The notes under the pieces: generated by a model
Seen by the model: only the letters and a program-made list of their open reading frames with translations
Told to the model about the DNA's origin: nothing
Databases searched by the model: none
Shown: one piece after another, positions 43,841 to 55,322 of the stretch
Position numbering within the stretch: the first letter of the stretch is position 1
Layout of the letters: each line of letters begins with the position of its first letter
Position numbers and translations under genes: made by a program
From: Novosphingobium mangrovisedimenti
GTDB lineage: Bacteria; Pseudomonadota; Alphaproteobacteria; Sphingomonadales; Sphingomonadaceae
Reading direction: 5' to 3'
Assembly: GCF_025153475.1 (NCBI RefSeq)
Contig: NZ_JANZXA010000004.1
Coordinates: 1-64,000, forward strand
Length of the DNA stretch: 64,000 nucleotides

Positions 43841-45071
43841 TGAGTTGCACCAGTATCCTGACGCACCGGCTGTAGCGCGCGCCCTGGCGCCCGACGAACC
43901 CGTTATCCTCAATCGCCCGCACGCTGCCGCGCGCGCTGCCCGTTTCTTCGCCACGAAGTTTCCGGGCAAGTCGCTCTATGCCGTGAAGGCGAATCCCTCG
44001 CCCGATCTCGTGCAGATCCTGTGGGACAACGGCATCACCCACTATGACGTCGCCTCGATCAACGAGGTGCGCATGGTGCGCGGTGTCCTGCCGCAGGCGA
44101 CCTTGTGTTTCATGCACCCGGTCAAGACCGCGAGCGCGATCCGCGAGGCCTATTTCCAGCACGGCGTGCGCACCTTCAGCCTGGATACCCAGGAAGAGGC
44201 AGACAAGATCGTTGCGGCCACCACTGACGCCGAGGGCAACCCGGCGAAGGACCTGCGCCTCTGCGTGCGTCTACGCGTATCGTCCGAATATTCGGAACTG
44301 AGCCTCGCCTCCAAGTTCGGCGTCGATCTGGCCGATGCCGGGGCGCTGCTGCAGTCGACCCGTCAGGTTGCCGACTGGCTGGGCGTGTGCTTCCACGTCG
44401 GTTCGCAGGCGATGACGCCGTTCGCCTATGTCCAGGCGCTCGAACGCGCGCGTGCGGCGATTGCCGACGCGGGCGTGGTTATCGACATGATCGACGTCGG
44501 CGGGGGCTTTCCCTCCTGCTATCCCGGCATGGAACCGCCGCCGCTCGAAGATTACTTCGCGATCATCCACCGCCACTTCGAGGCGCTGCCGATTGCCTAC
44601 AACGCCGAGCTGTGGTGCGAACCCGGTCGTGCGCTGGCGGCTGAGTACAACTCGCTGATCGTCAAGGTCGAGAAGCGCCGCGGCGACGAGCTCTACATCA
44701 ACGATGGCGCCTATGGCGCGCTCTACGATGCGGCCCACGTGGCATGGCGTTTCCCGGTGCGGCACATCGCGCGCGAGGAAACCAACGACAACGCCGCCAT
44801 CGACGTTGCCGACCTGCAGGCCTTTTCGTTCTATGGGCCGACCTGCGACGATGCCGACTTCATGGAGGGGCCCTTCATGCTGCCGGCGGAAATCAAGGCT
44901 GGCGACTGGATCGAGGTGGGCATGCTCGGCGCCTATGGCGCGGCCATGAAGACCGCGTTCAACGGCTTCGGCGGTGCACAAGTCGTCGTTGTGACCGACG
45001 AGCCGATGGCCAGCCTCTACACCGGCCGGCCGGACCCTCGCGTGTCGGACAACGTCGTCTCGCTGCGCTGA
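43821..45071 (+). CDS. Type III PLP ornithine/lysine decarboxylase
   Basis: This enzyme of up to 416 residues makes putrescine or cadaverine. It has FFATKFPGKSLYAVKANPSPD (PLP Lys in YAVKAN), THYDVASINEVRMVRG, VCFHVGSQAMTPFAY, IDVGGGFPSCYPGM, ELWCEPGRALAAE and the catalytic Cys in FYGPTCDDADFMEGPF. ATG 43821 has no Shine-Dalgarno and sits in the predicted leader hairpin; the in-frame TTG 43845 with GGGGG upstream may be the true start, and ELHQYPDAPAVARAL would then be the N-terminus. It feeds the carboxynorspermidine route upstream. Confidence 0.93.
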   Translation: MAYWGSLELHQYPDAPAVARALAPDEPVILNRPHAAARAARFFATKFPGKSLYAVKANPSPDLVQILWDNGITHYDVASINEVRMVRGVLPQATLCFMHPVKTASAIREAYFQHGVRTFSLDTQEEADKIVAATTDAEGNPAKDLRLCVRLRVSSEYSELSLASKFGVDLADAGALLQSTRQVADWLGVCFHVGSQAMTPFAYVQALERARAAIADAGVVIDMIDVGGGFPSCYPGMEPPPLEDYFAIIHRHFEALPIAYNAELWCEPGRALAAEYNSLIVKVEKRRGDELYINDGAYGALYDAAHVAWRFPVRHIAREETNDNAAIDVADLQAFSFYGPTCDDADFMEGPFMLPAEIKAGDWIEVGMLGAYGAAMKTAFNGFGGAQVVVVTDEPMASLYTGRPDPRVSDNVVSLR

Positions 45072-45100
45072 CAGGGTATCGGCGATCAGGATCAGGAAGC

Positions 45101-45138
45101 CCCCGGATCGGAGACGGTCCGGGGGTTTTCTTTTTTTA
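45101..45138 (+). terminator. Rho-independent terminator of the decarboxylase gene
   Basis: CCCCCGGA (45101-45108) pairs with TCCGGGGG (45119-45126), followed by TTTTCTTTTTTT, a textbook terminator 30 bases after the stop codon. Confidence 0.93.
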
Positions 45139-45199
45139 ACGTGCGCCGACCCGGGTGGGCCGACTAGTCTTGCGCTTCTGACGCCCACGGAGGGGATGG

Positions 45200-46039
45200 A
45201 TGTTGCAAGTCATGCTGCTGGCGGGGGCCTTGCTTCCTGCGTGTACACCGATCGACGGCGCCGACACCGTATTTGCGGACAAGTCGGTCGAATGGATCGT
45301 GATAGGCGAGTCTCACGGCACGAAGGAAACACCTGAGGTATTTGCCGACCTGCTCTGCCTTGCCGCGGTGCAGGGACGAAAGCCGGGCGTGGCTCTGGAA
45401 ATGCCCGAGACGATGGCTGCGGATCTTGATGCCTATCTTGCCTCGGACGGCGGTCCGGGCGCGCGAAAGGCGCTGCTCGCACACGATTTCTGGCAGGGTC
45501 CGGTAAAGGATGGCCGGTCCAGCGCGGCGATGATCGACCTGCTGGAAACGCTGCGCAAGCAGATGCAGGCTGGCCGGATCGCGGCCGTGGTTCCCATCCA
45601 GCCCTCGGGGCGGGCCCTGCGTTCCGCTGAATATGAGCGCGCAATGGCCAAGAATGTCGAGAAGGCCCGGACGGGCAAAGGGGCTGATCTCACGCTGGTG
45701 CTCGTCGGAAATTTCCATGCGCGCCTTGCGTCTGGAGGCGCGCGCGGGCCGGGCTACCTGCCGATGGCCGGCTTCCTCCCGCAAGGCGCGACGCGCAGTT
45801 TCAACGCAACCGGCAATGGCGGGGCGGAGTGGAATTGCGTGCTGCTCTCGGGCGCAAAGGAGGGGGCGGAGCCGAAGTGCGGTATGCACGACTGGGGGCC
45901 TGCCCGCACGAAACGCCCTCGCGGCATCGTTTTCGCCACGTCCGACAGGGCCGGATATACCGGGTGGCTGAATATGGGGCTGATGACGACCGCTTCACCG
46001 CCTGCGGTACCCTTTCGCGAAGAGACCGAAGGTCGCTGA
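45200..46039 (+). CDS. ChaN/EreA/Tiki-like putative lipoprotein
   Basis: This 279-residue protein starts with a short hydrophobic signal and a lipobox-like LLPAC. The mature part begins WIVIGESHGTKETPEVFADLLCLAAVQGRKPGVALEMPE, the I-GE-H-G...aLE pattern of the Tiki/ChaN/EreA superfamily, and LTLVLVGNFHARL, the later GN.Ha motif. Superfamily members bind heme or act as peptidases or esterases; which applies here is unknown. It stands alone after a terminator. Confidence 0.7.
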   Translation: MLQVMLLAGALLPACTPIDGADTVFADKSVEWIVIGESHGTKETPEVFADLLCLAAVQGRKPGVALEMPETMAADLDAYLASDGGPGARKALLAHDFWQGPVKDGRSSAAMIDLLETLRKQMQAGRIAAVVPIQPSGRALRSAEYERAMAKNVEKARTGKGADLTLVLVGNFHARLASGGARGPGYLPMAGFLPQGATRSFNATGNGGAEWNCVLLSGAKEGAEPKCGMHDWGPARTKRPRGIVFATSDRAGYTGWLNMGLMTTASPPAVPFREETEGR

Positions 46040-46104
46040 ACTTCAGGGTCGACACGCTGCATGCAGTCCGGCGGACCTGGATGCAGCGTGTCGACGTTTG
46101 ACGG

Positions 46105-47205
46105 CTATCCGTTGGCGAACAGGTCCTTGAAGCGGTGCGGTTGGCAGCGCAGGAACTGCGGGGCCGCGTGCACCTGTGCGCCAAGCGCCGCGGCGGCATG
46201 CCATGGCCAGCGCGGGTCGTAGAGCACGGTGCGGGCCAGTGCGATCATGTCGGCATCGCCGGTGCCCAAGATCGCCTCGGCCTGCTCGGGTTCGGTGATG
46301 AGGCCCACGGCAATGACCGGGACCGAGACGGCCTCTTTCACGCGGCGGGCGAGGGGAACCTGATAGTTCGGTCCGATCGGGATGGCCTGCGCCGGGTGCA
46401 GGCCGCCGCTTGAGACGTGCATGGCGGAAACACCGCGTGCTTCCAGCGCCTTTGAAAAGGCGATGGTCTCTTCGATGTCCCATCCGCCTTCGACCCAGTC
46501 GGTGCCCGAAACGCGGACCGTCACCGGCTTTTCGGCGGGGAAGGCGGCGCGCACGGCGTCGAAGACTTCGAGCGGGAAGCGCATGCGGTTTTCCAGGCTG
46601 CCGCCGTATTCGTCGGTGCGGTGGTTGGAGAGCGGCGAGAGGAACTGGTGCAGCAGGTAGCCGTGCGCCGCGTGGATCTGGATCGCATCGATCCCGAGCC
46701 GCGCGGACCGGCGGGCGGCTTCGGCAAAGGCATCGCGAATGCGGGCGAGGCCGGCGCCGTCCAGTGCCTCGGGGGCGTTTTCGTGGGGCTGGAAGGGAAT
46801 GTCGGAGGCTGAGACCGTCTGCCAGCCATTGGGCGCATCGGGGGCGATCTGCCCGCCGCCGTCCCAGGGGCGGGCGGTGCTCGCCTTGCGTCCGGCATGG
46901 GCAAGCTGGATGGCGATCGGTATGTCCGACCAGCGACGCACGGTCTGGAGCACCTTGGCCATGGCCTGCTCGGTCTCGTCGCCCCACAGGCCGACATCGG
47001 CGTAGGAGATGCGCCCTTCCGGCGTGACCGCGGTCGCTTCGATGGTGAGGATACCCGCGCCCGAGAGCGCGAGATTGCCCAGATGAATGGCGTGCCAGTC
47101 CGTCATCCGGCCATCCTCGGCCGAATACTGGCACATCGGGGCGATGACGATGCGGTTGGACAGGGTGAGATTACCGATGGTGATCGGCTCGAACAGCTTG
47201 GCCAT
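46105..47205 (-). CDS. NADH:flavin oxidoreductase, Old Yellow Enzyme type (YqjM-like)
   Basis: This 366-residue FMN enzyme reduces activated C=C bonds. Motifs: NRIVIAPMCQYSAEDGRMTDWHAIHLGNLALSGAGILTIEATAVTPEGRIS (Cys in APMCQYS as in YqjM), AIQLAHAGRKAST, IDAIQIHAAHGYLLHQFLSPLSNHRTDEYGGSLENRMRFPLEV and VIAVGLITEPEQAEAIL. ATG 47205 is chosen because AAGGA stands nine bases upstream; a longer in-frame start exists at 47229. Confidence 0.93.
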   Translation of the reverse strand: MAKLFEPITIGNLTLSNRIVIAPMCQYSAEDGRMTDWHAIHLGNLALSGAGILTIEATAVTPEGRISYADVGLWGDETEQAMAKVLQTVRRWSDIPIAIQLAHAGRKASTARPWDGGGQIAPDAPNGWQTVSASDIPFQPHENAPEALDGAGLARIRDAFAEAARRSARLGIDAIQIHAAHGYLLHQFLSPLSNHRTDEYGGSLENRMRFPLEVFDAVRAAFPAEKPVTVRVSGTDWVEGGWDIEETIAFSKALEARGVSAMHVSSGGLHPAQAIPIGPNYQVPLARRVKEAVSVPVIAVGLITEPEQAEAILGTGDADMIALARTVLYDPRWPWHAAAALGAQVHAAPQFLRCQPHRFKDLFANG

Positions 47206-47295
47206 GCATTTGTCCTTGTATCTCGCCATGCGCGATCGGGGGGAGAAAGGGAGGGGAGACCGCGCCGGCCCGGGACACGTGGTGTCCGCATCCCC

Positions 47296-47333
47296 AAAAG
47301 AAAAGGGCCTCTTGCCGAAAGACAGGAGGCCCC
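47296..47333 (-). terminator. Rho-independent terminator after hemA
   Basis: On the minus strand GGGCCTCC and its partner GAGGCCC form a stem with a loop around TTTCGG, followed by TTTTCTTTT. It lies 36 bases after the hemA stop codon and should separate it from the downstream reductase gene. Confidence 0.88.
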
Positions 47334-47368
47334 ATGAAAAGAATATCTTGGCGCGATGAAAGGCCGTG

Positions 47369-48583
47369 TCAGGCGGCCAGCTTCATCTCCATGCGTTCCC
47401 AGATCTCGACGAGGGCGCCGGTCAGTTCGCGCATCATTTCCTCGGTATGGGCCGGGCCGGGCGTGAAGCGCAGGCGCTCGGTGCCGCGCGGCACGGTCGG
47501 GAAATTGATCGGCTGCACGTAGGCGCCGTATTCGGCGAGCAGGATGTCGCTGATCGCCTTGGCCTTGACCGGATCGCCGACCATCAGCGGCACGATGTGC
47601 GTGGTCGAATTCATCACCGGGAGCCCCGCGTCGCGGAACATCTGCTTGAGCATGGCGGCCGAGCGCTGCTGGCCCTCACGCTCTTCGTTCGAGCTCTTGA
47701 GGTGCTTGACCGAGGCCAGCACGCCCGCGACCAGAACCGGCGAAAGCGAGGTGGTGAAGATGAAGCCCGGCGCATAGGAGCGGATGCAGTCGATCACCTT
47801 CTGGTCGGCCGCAATGTAGCCGCCCATGACGCCGAAGGCCTTGCCCAGCGTGCCCTCGATGATGTCGATGCGGTGCGCTGCCTCGTCACGGTCGGTAATG
47901 CCGCCGCCGCGCGGGCCGTACATGCCGACCGCATGGACTTCGTCGATGTAGGTGAGGGCGTTGTACTTGTCCGCCAGATCGCAGATCGCGTGGATCGGGG
48001 CGATGTCGCCATCCATCGAATAGACCGACTCGAAGGCGATCAGCTTGGGCGTTTCGGGATCGGTCGCGGCCAGCAGTTCCTCGAGGTGCTCGAGGTCGTT
48101 GTGGCGGAAGACCTTCTTCTCGCAGCCCGAATTGCGGATGCCGGCGATCATGCTGGCGTGGTTGAGTTCGTCCGAGAAGATCACGCAGCCCGGCAGCAGC
48201 TTGGCCAGCGTGGAGAGCGTGGCGTCGTTCGAGACATAGCCCGAGGTGAACAGCAGCGCGCCTTCCTTGCCAAGCAGGTCGGCCAGCTCGCTTTCCAGCT
48301 CGATGTGGTAGTGCGTGTTGCCGCCGATGTTGCGGGTGCCGCCCGAACCGGCGCCGACGTCGTGCAGCGCCTCTTCCATGGCCTCGATTACCTTGGGGTG
48401 CTGGCCCATGGCGAGGTAGTCGTTCGAGCACCACACGGTGATCGGCTTGGGGCCGTTGTGGCCGGCAAAGCAGCGGGCGTTCGGATAGGCACCCTTGTTG
48501 CGCAGGATGTCGATGAAGACGCGATAGCGGCCTTCGGAATGGAGGCGTTCGATCGCCTGGTCGAAGATATGTTCGTAGTTCAC
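47369..48583 (-). CDS. hemA: 5-aminolevulinate synthase
   Basis: This 404-residue PLP enzyme condenses glycine with succinyl-CoA, the alphaproteobacterial (C4) entry to heme synthesis. Motifs: [79 protein letters not shown] and the PLP Lys in [18 protein letters not shown]. Length is normal. The 108-bp upstream region has an AT-rich run, ATATATAAT (minus strand ATTATATAT), that is a likely -10 area. It ends at a strong terminator. Confidence 0.96.
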   Translation of the reverse strand: MNYEHIFDQAIERLHSEGRYRVFIDILRNKGAYPNARCFAGHNGPKPITVWCSNDYLAMGQHPKVIEAMEEALHDVGAGSGGTRNIGGNTHYHIELESELADLLGKEGALLFTSGYVSNDATLSTLAKLLPGCVIFSDELNHASMIAGIRNSGCEKKVFRHNDLEHLEELLAATDPETPKLIAFESVYSMDGDIAPIHAICDLADKYNALTYIDEVHAVGMYGPRGGGITDRDEAAHRIDIIEGTLGKAFGVMGGYIAADQKVIDCIRSYAPGFIFTTSLSPVLVAGVLASVKHLKSSNEEREGQQRSAAMLKQMFRDAGLPVMNSTTHIVPLMVGDPVKAKAISDILLAEYGAYVQPINFPTVPRGTERLRFTPGPAHTEEMMRELTGALVEIWERMEMKLAA

Positions 48584-48691
48584 GAAGCGTCTATCCTGCG
48601 TTGTCCTGGCCGGCCGCGCTGTGCGGGCTAGCGATACACAATATATAATTTCGTCCGGCCATTACATGATGGAATCGTTCATGACCAGCCG

Positions 48692-49519
48692 CTAGTCCCG
48701 CGCGCGGGACACGAAAAACCACTTTTCCGTATGACTTGCCGGTGCCGGGTCGCCTCCGGTGACGACGGTCATATGGGGCGCGTCCTGGCGCAGGGCATTG
48801 ATCGTCATCAACCACTCTTTCGATTCGGTGCGGTAGTCGGGCACGTCCGCGCGTGCGGCCAGCTTGGCGGGCGGGCGCAGGCTGCGCAGGCTTTCGTCGA
48901 CGAGTGCCGCCGGTCCCGCGAAGAGGAATTCGCGGCCGTTGCCCAGCCGGACATAGACCATCTTCGCGTCCGGACCGAGGCCGTCGGCGGGAATGACCAC
49001 GACGCCCGGGGCCAGCGCATGCGGCGCGCTGGCCGTTGGTTGCTGCGACCTGTCGGCGCCGTCCTGCCCCTCCACCCGGCCACCGTTGCGCAGCGGACCA
49101 TCCTGCAGGATCACCACATGCCCGGCGTCGGCCAGCGCCCTGTTCACACGCTTCTGCGCGGAACTGCTGAAATTCTCGACGTCCAGGTCCCGGGCGACTT
49201 CAGGACTTGTTCCGGCGTCGATCACGATCGGTTTTTCGCCGGGGACGATCAACTGGTAGCTGTGGATCGCGTAAGGCGTCGGGCGCAGGCCCCAGCCGGC
49301 GACGAGCCTGTCGCGCATGACCGAGCGGTACCCGATCAGTTCCACGCGCACCTTGGTCGGCAAGGGCCCCTCGATGGAACCGGCCAGTTCACGCAACTGC
49401 GCCATGGTAACGGGCTTGGCCTGCGTCTGGCCGTGCCCCGGATCGATCAGGTACCAGTAGAAGGGAACGCCGACGACGACGAGCAGGGCCAGCAGCCAGT
49501 AGTTCAGCCGACGCGTCAA
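48692..49519 (-). CDS. Membrane-anchored protein, possibly a degenerate MBL fold
   Basis: This 275-residue protein has one N-terminal membrane helix (LNYWLLALLVVVGVPFYWYLI) and a periplasmic domain. AIHSYQLIVPGEKPIVIDAGTSPEVARDL and the alternating strands up to GREFLFAGPAALVDESL recall a metallo-beta-lactamase fold, but the HxHxDH metal motif is absent, replaced near ADAGHVVILQDGPL. The start is TTG 49519, overlapping the murI stop as TTGA with AAAGG before it, so it is coupled to murI. Function unknown. Confidence 0.6.
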   Translation of the reverse strand: MTRRLNYWLLALLVVVGVPFYWYLIDPGHGQTQAKPVTMAQLRELAGSIEGPLPTKVRVELIGYRSVMRDRLVAGWGLRPTPYAIHSYQLIVPGEKPIVIDAGTSPEVARDLDVENFSSSAQKRVNRALADAGHVVILQDGPLRNGGRVEGQDGADRSQQPTASAPHALAPGVVVIPADGLGPDAKMVYVRLGNGREFLFAGPAALVDESLRSLRPPAKLAARADVPDYRTESKEWLMTINALRQDAPHMTVVTGGDPAPASHTEKWFFVSRARD

Positions 49520-50370
49520 AACCTTTCGACCCTCTGCAGTCCGTAGCGCTCCAGCATTGCTCCGTGCGCTTCCGGTACATCTTCCGATCCCGTGAATAGC
49601 GCGCGGTCCGGCACTTTGCGAGCCCATTCCTGTCCCGATGTGAGGCGGGCGATCTGCCGGGCGATGCCCTGCGCGCCGTGCACGAAGCGCACATCGGGGC
49701 CGAAGGCATGCGACAGTTCCGCCTCCAGCAGCGGAAAGTGCGTGCATGCCAGCACGACCGTGTCGATCCGTTCGCCGCCGGGCATGGCGCGCAGAGCCCG
49801 GGCTGCGCCTTCGATGGCGGCGGGGTCGACAGGCTCGCCGCGCATCTTGGCTTCAGCGGCCTCGACCAGGCCGGGGGCGGCGTGGCGCAGCAACACCTTG
49901 CCCGAGGCGAATTCCTCCTCGAGCCGGTCGACATAGGCCTGGCGGATCGTCGCTTCGGTGCCGAGCAGGCCGATCACGCCGCTCTTCGTCATGGCCGCGG
50001 CGGGCTTGATCGCGGGCACGGTGCCGACGATCGGCACTTCGAGCACGTCGCGTACCATGCCCAGCGCGATCGTCGAGGCCGTGTTGCAGGCGATGCACAC
50101 CAGGCGCGGATGGAAGCGTTCGGTCATGCGGCCGAGCAGGCCGGCAACGCGCGCGGCGATCTGCGCCTCGCTCTTGGAACCGTAGGGCAGGCCGGCGGTA
50201 TCGGCGGCGTAGATCACCGGCGCATCGGGAAGCAGCTTGCGCACTTCCTCCAGCACGGTCAGCCCGCCCACGCCGGAGTCGAACAGCAGGATCGGCGCGG
50301 CAGGATCAGCCTGGGTGCCGACCTGGGCCGCCGGTGCCGATTGCGGCGCGCTGAGCGTTTCGGATGTCAT
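49516..50370 (-). CDS. murI: Glutamate racemase
   Basis: This 284-residue cofactor-independent racemase makes D-glutamate for peptidoglycan. Both catalytic cysteines are present, in VCIACNTASTIAL and VVLACTHFPLLEAEL, with the N-terminal ILLFDSGVGGLTVLEEV and YAADTAGLPYG loops. The N-terminal 25 residues (TSETLSAPQSAPAAQVGTQADPAAP) are an extra low-complexity leader, so a later start is possible. It is translationally coupled to the downstream membrane protein. Confidence 0.95.
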   Translation of the reverse strand: MTSETLSAPQSAPAAQVGTQADPAAPILLFDSGVGGLTVLEEVRKLLPDAPVIYAADTAGLPYGSKSEAQIAARVAGLLGRMTERFHPRLVCIACNTASTIALGMVRDVLEVPIVGTVPAIKPAAAMTKSGVIGLLGTEATIRQAYVDRLEEEFASGKVLLRHAAPGLVEAAEAKMRGEPVDPAAIEGAARALRAMPGGERIDTVVLACTHFPLLEAELSHAFGPDVRFVHGAQGIARQIARLTSGQEWARKVPDRALFTGSEDVPEAHGAMLERYGLQRVERF

Positions 50371-50487
50371 TCTAGGCTTAATTTCCCTGAACCTTGCGTC
50401 CTGTTAACCGCCGCGACCTGCAAAGAGCAACGTACAATCCTGCAAGGTGCCTTCTGCTCACGGCAACAAGCGGCTAAGGCAGCGGCC

Positions 50488-51075
50488 ATGGATTGGATTC
50501 TTGCCTTGGTGCTGGGCTACGCGCTCGGATCGGTGCCTTTCGGGCTTCTCATCACCCGTCTCGCCGGAGCGGGAGACCTGCGCAGCATCGGTTCGGGCAA
50601 CATCGGCGCGACCAACGTGCTGCGCACCGGCCGCAAGGGCCTTGCCGCCGCGACGCTGTTGCTGGACCTGCTCAAGGGGCTCGTCGCGGTGCTTGTCGTC
50701 GCGCACTTCTGGCCGCAATGGACGGGCCTTGCCGCGCTGGCGGTTTTCGTCGGGCACTGCTTTCCGGTCTGGCTTTCGTTCAGGGGCGGCAAGGGCGTGG
50801 CGACCACCGCTGGCGTGGCGTTCGGCCTCGCCTGGCCGGTGGGGCTGGCCTATGCCGTGACATGGCTCGGCCTGCTGGCGACGGTGCGGATTTCCTCCGT
50901 GGCGGGAATGAGCGCCGCCGTGGTCGCGCCGATCGCCGCGCTGGCGCTGGGGCACCGGGACGCGGCGCTGGTGCTGGCGGTGATTGCCGCCATCGTGCTG
51001 TTCCAGCACCGCGAGAACATCGCCCGTCTTCGCGCGGGCACCGAACCCAGGGTCGGGAGCGGCAAGAAGGCATGA
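50488..51075 (+). CDS. plsY: Acyl-phosphate:glycerol-3-phosphate acyltransferase
   Basis: This 195-residue membrane enzyme makes lysophosphatidic acid, starting phospholipid synthesis. It shows the three PlsY motifs: YALGSVPFGLLITR with DLRSIGSGNIGATNVLRTGRKG, VGHCFPVWLSFRGGKGVATTAGV, and LFQHRENIARLRAGTE. Membrane helices alternate with these loops. Its stop overlaps the dprA start as ATGA. Confidence 0.95.
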   Translation: MDWILALVLGYALGSVPFGLLITRLAGAGDLRSIGSGNIGATNVLRTGRKGLAAATLLLDLLKGLVAVLVVAHFWPQWTGLAALAVFVGHCFPVWLSFRGGKGVATTAGVAFGLAWPVGLAYAVTWLGLLATVRISSVAGMSAAVVAPIAALALGHRDAALVLAVIAAIVLFQHRENIARLRAGTEPRVGSGKKA

Positions 51076-52175
51076 GCGCGGGGGTGGCGTTGTCGCAGGA
51101 CGAAGCCTTCGCCCGTATCCGCCTGCTGCGTTCGCCCAACGTCGGCCCGGTAACCTACGCACAGCTGCTGACCCGTTTCGGGAATGCGCGCGCCGCGATC
51201 GAGGCCTTGCCCGGCATCGCCGGACGCACGGGAAGGGCGTACGCGGCTGCCTCCGAACAGCGTATCCACGACGAGGTCGCGGCGGTGCGCAACGCCGCCG
51301 CGCGTTATCTGTTTCACGATTCGCCCGATTATCCGCCGCTGCTGGCCGGGATCGAAGGCGCGCCGCCGATCCTGACGGTGCGCGGCGATCCCGGCCGGGC
51401 GATGCGGCCCTGCGTGGCCGTGGTGGGCGCGCGCAATGCTTCCGCCGGGGCGGTGAAGATGGCGCGCGATTTCGCGCACGGGCTTGCCGAGGCCGGCTTC
51501 ACCATCGTTTCGGGGCTGGCGCGGGGGATCGACGGCGCGGCGCACGAAGGTGCGCTGGCGGGGGCGGACGGCGCGACGATCGGCGTGATCGCCAGCGGCA
51601 TCGACGTGACCTATCCGCCCGAACATGCCGCCTTGCAGGAGCGCATCGCCGAAGAGGGCCTGCTGGTGGCGGAGCAGCCGCCCGGCACCGAACCGCTGGC
51701 CCGGCATTTCCCCGTGCGCAACCGCATCATCGCGGGGCTCGCGGCGGGAACGCTGGTGGTCGAGGCGGCGCCCAGATCGGGCTCGCTGATCACCGCGCGG
51801 CTGGCGGGCGAGACAGGGCGCGAGGTCATGGCTATTCCCGGCTCCCCGCTCGATGCCCGCTCGCATGGTTGCAACCAGCTGATCCGGGATGGCGCGGTGC
51901 TGGTGCAGACGCCGCAGGACGTGATCGAGCTGCTCTCCGGCTTCGACGGCATGCCCCGCTCCATCTTTCGCGATGCGCCGCCGGATTGGGCGGGCGAGGC
52001 GGAGCAGGAGGCGCCCGCCGGGATCGTCGATCTGCTCACGACCGCGCCGGTTGCCGTCGATGAACTGATCCGCCAGTCCGGGGCAAGCGCCGCCGGTGTG
52101 CAGCTTGCCCTGCTGGAACTGGAAATCGCCGGGCGCCTGCTGCGCCACGCCGGAGGAAGAGTAAGCCTGACGTGA
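51072..52175 (+). CDS. dprA: DNA-processing protein A
   Basis: This 367-residue protein loads RecA on incoming single-stranded DNA. The N-terminal SAM-like region is followed by the Rossmann-like DprA core: CVAVVGARNASAGAVKMARDFAHGLAEAGFTIVSGLARGIDGAAHEGAL, ATIGVIASGIDVTYPPEHAAL, HFPVRNRIIAGLAAGTLVVEAAPRSGSLITARLAGETGREVMAIPGSPLDARSHGCNQLIRDGA. A C-terminal winged helix (PVAVDELIRQSGASAAGVQLALLELEIAGRL) closes it. The gene is coupled to plsY and to the next gene by GTGA overlap. Confidence 0.95.
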   Translation: MSAGVALSQDEAFARIRLLRSPNVGPVTYAQLLTRFGNARAAIEALPGIAGRTGRAYAAASEQRIHDEVAAVRNAAARYLFHDSPDYPPLLAGIEGAPPILTVRGDPGRAMRPCVAVVGARNASAGAVKMARDFAHGLAEAGFTIVSGLARGIDGAAHEGALAGADGATIGVIASGIDVTYPPEHAALQERIAEEGLLVAEQPPGTEPLARHFPVRNRIIAGLAAGTLVVEAAPRSGSLITARLAGETGREVMAIPGSPLDARSHGCNQLIRDGAVLVQTPQDVIELLSGFDGMPRSIFRDAPPDWAGEAEQEAPAGIVDLLTTAPVAVDELIRQSGASAAGVQLALLELEIAGRLLRHAGGRVSLT

Positions 52176-52591
52176 CCGATCCTGTCGAAACCGGGACCGC
52201 GCCGGCCGATGGCGCGGTGCAATCACCGCTGCGCGCCGTCCTTCGCCTCGAGGGTGCCGCGATCCTGATGCTCTCGCTGCTGCTCTACCATCAGGCCGGG
52301 GCTGGCTGGCTGATGTTCATGGCGCTGTTCCTTGTCCCCGATCTTTCGTTCCTGGGTTATCTCGCCGGTCCCCGCATCGGCGCGGTGGCCTACAACGGCG
52401 CGCACAGCCTGACCGGGCCGCTGGTTCTGGCCGCGCTGGCCCGGACGACGGGCCATGCCGAGGCCGTGCCCTACGCCGTGATCTGGGCAGCGCACGTCGG
52501 GTTCGACCGGATGCTGGGCTACGGGCTCAAGTATGGGCGGGGATTTGGCTACACCCACCTTGGCAGGATCGGCCGTGCCGCCAAGATGTGA
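52172..52591 (+). CDS. DUF4260 membrane protein
   Basis: This 139-residue protein matches the DUF4260 pattern: LRLEGAAILMLSLLLYHQAGAGWLMFMALFLVPDLSFLGYLAGPRIGAVAYNGAHSL and AVIWAAHVGFDRMLGYGLKYGRGFGYTHLGRIGR. It has three to four hydrophobic helices. No function is known for the family. GTG 52172 overlaps the dprA stop. Confidence 0.85.
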   Translation: MTDPVETGTAPADGAVQSPLRAVLRLEGAAILMLSLLLYHQAGAGWLMFMALFLVPDLSFLGYLAGPRIGAVAYNGAHSLTGPLVLAALARTTGHAEAVPYAVIWAAHVGFDRMLGYGLKYGRGFGYTHLGRIGRAAKM

Positions 52592-52661
52592 AATCGCAGG
52601 GCCGTAGTCATGGCGACGTCAAATTGGAGTGCTTGACGAACCGCCCATTCGCTTCCCACCC

Positions 52662-52695
52662 TATGCGTACACACATACGCGTACGCGCACACGTA
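52662..52695. other. 34-bp alternating pyrimidine-purine tract (Z-DNA-prone)
   Basis: From T52662 to A52695 every base alternates pyrimidine and purine without exception, including CGCGTACGCGCACACG (52678-52693). Such tracts form left-handed Z-DNA under negative supercoiling. It lies 35 bases upstream of topA, whose product removes negative supercoils. Confidence 0.7.
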
Positions 52696-52730
52696 AGGGC
52701 GCCGCGTAGGGGATATAACGAAAGTCTGAA

Positions 52731-55315
<2,585 letters not shown>

Positions 55316-55322
<7 letters not shown>

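Noticed and set aside
43556..43843. Open frame of 95 codons in the decarboxylase leader
   Set aside because: Overlaps the structured leader and the decarboxylase start, and no domain or ribosome site supports it; a short leader peptide cannot be excluded.
52633..52667. TTGACG as -35 box of topA
   Set aside because: No acceptable -10 hexamer lies 16-18 bases downstream; the nearest TATGCG is too far.
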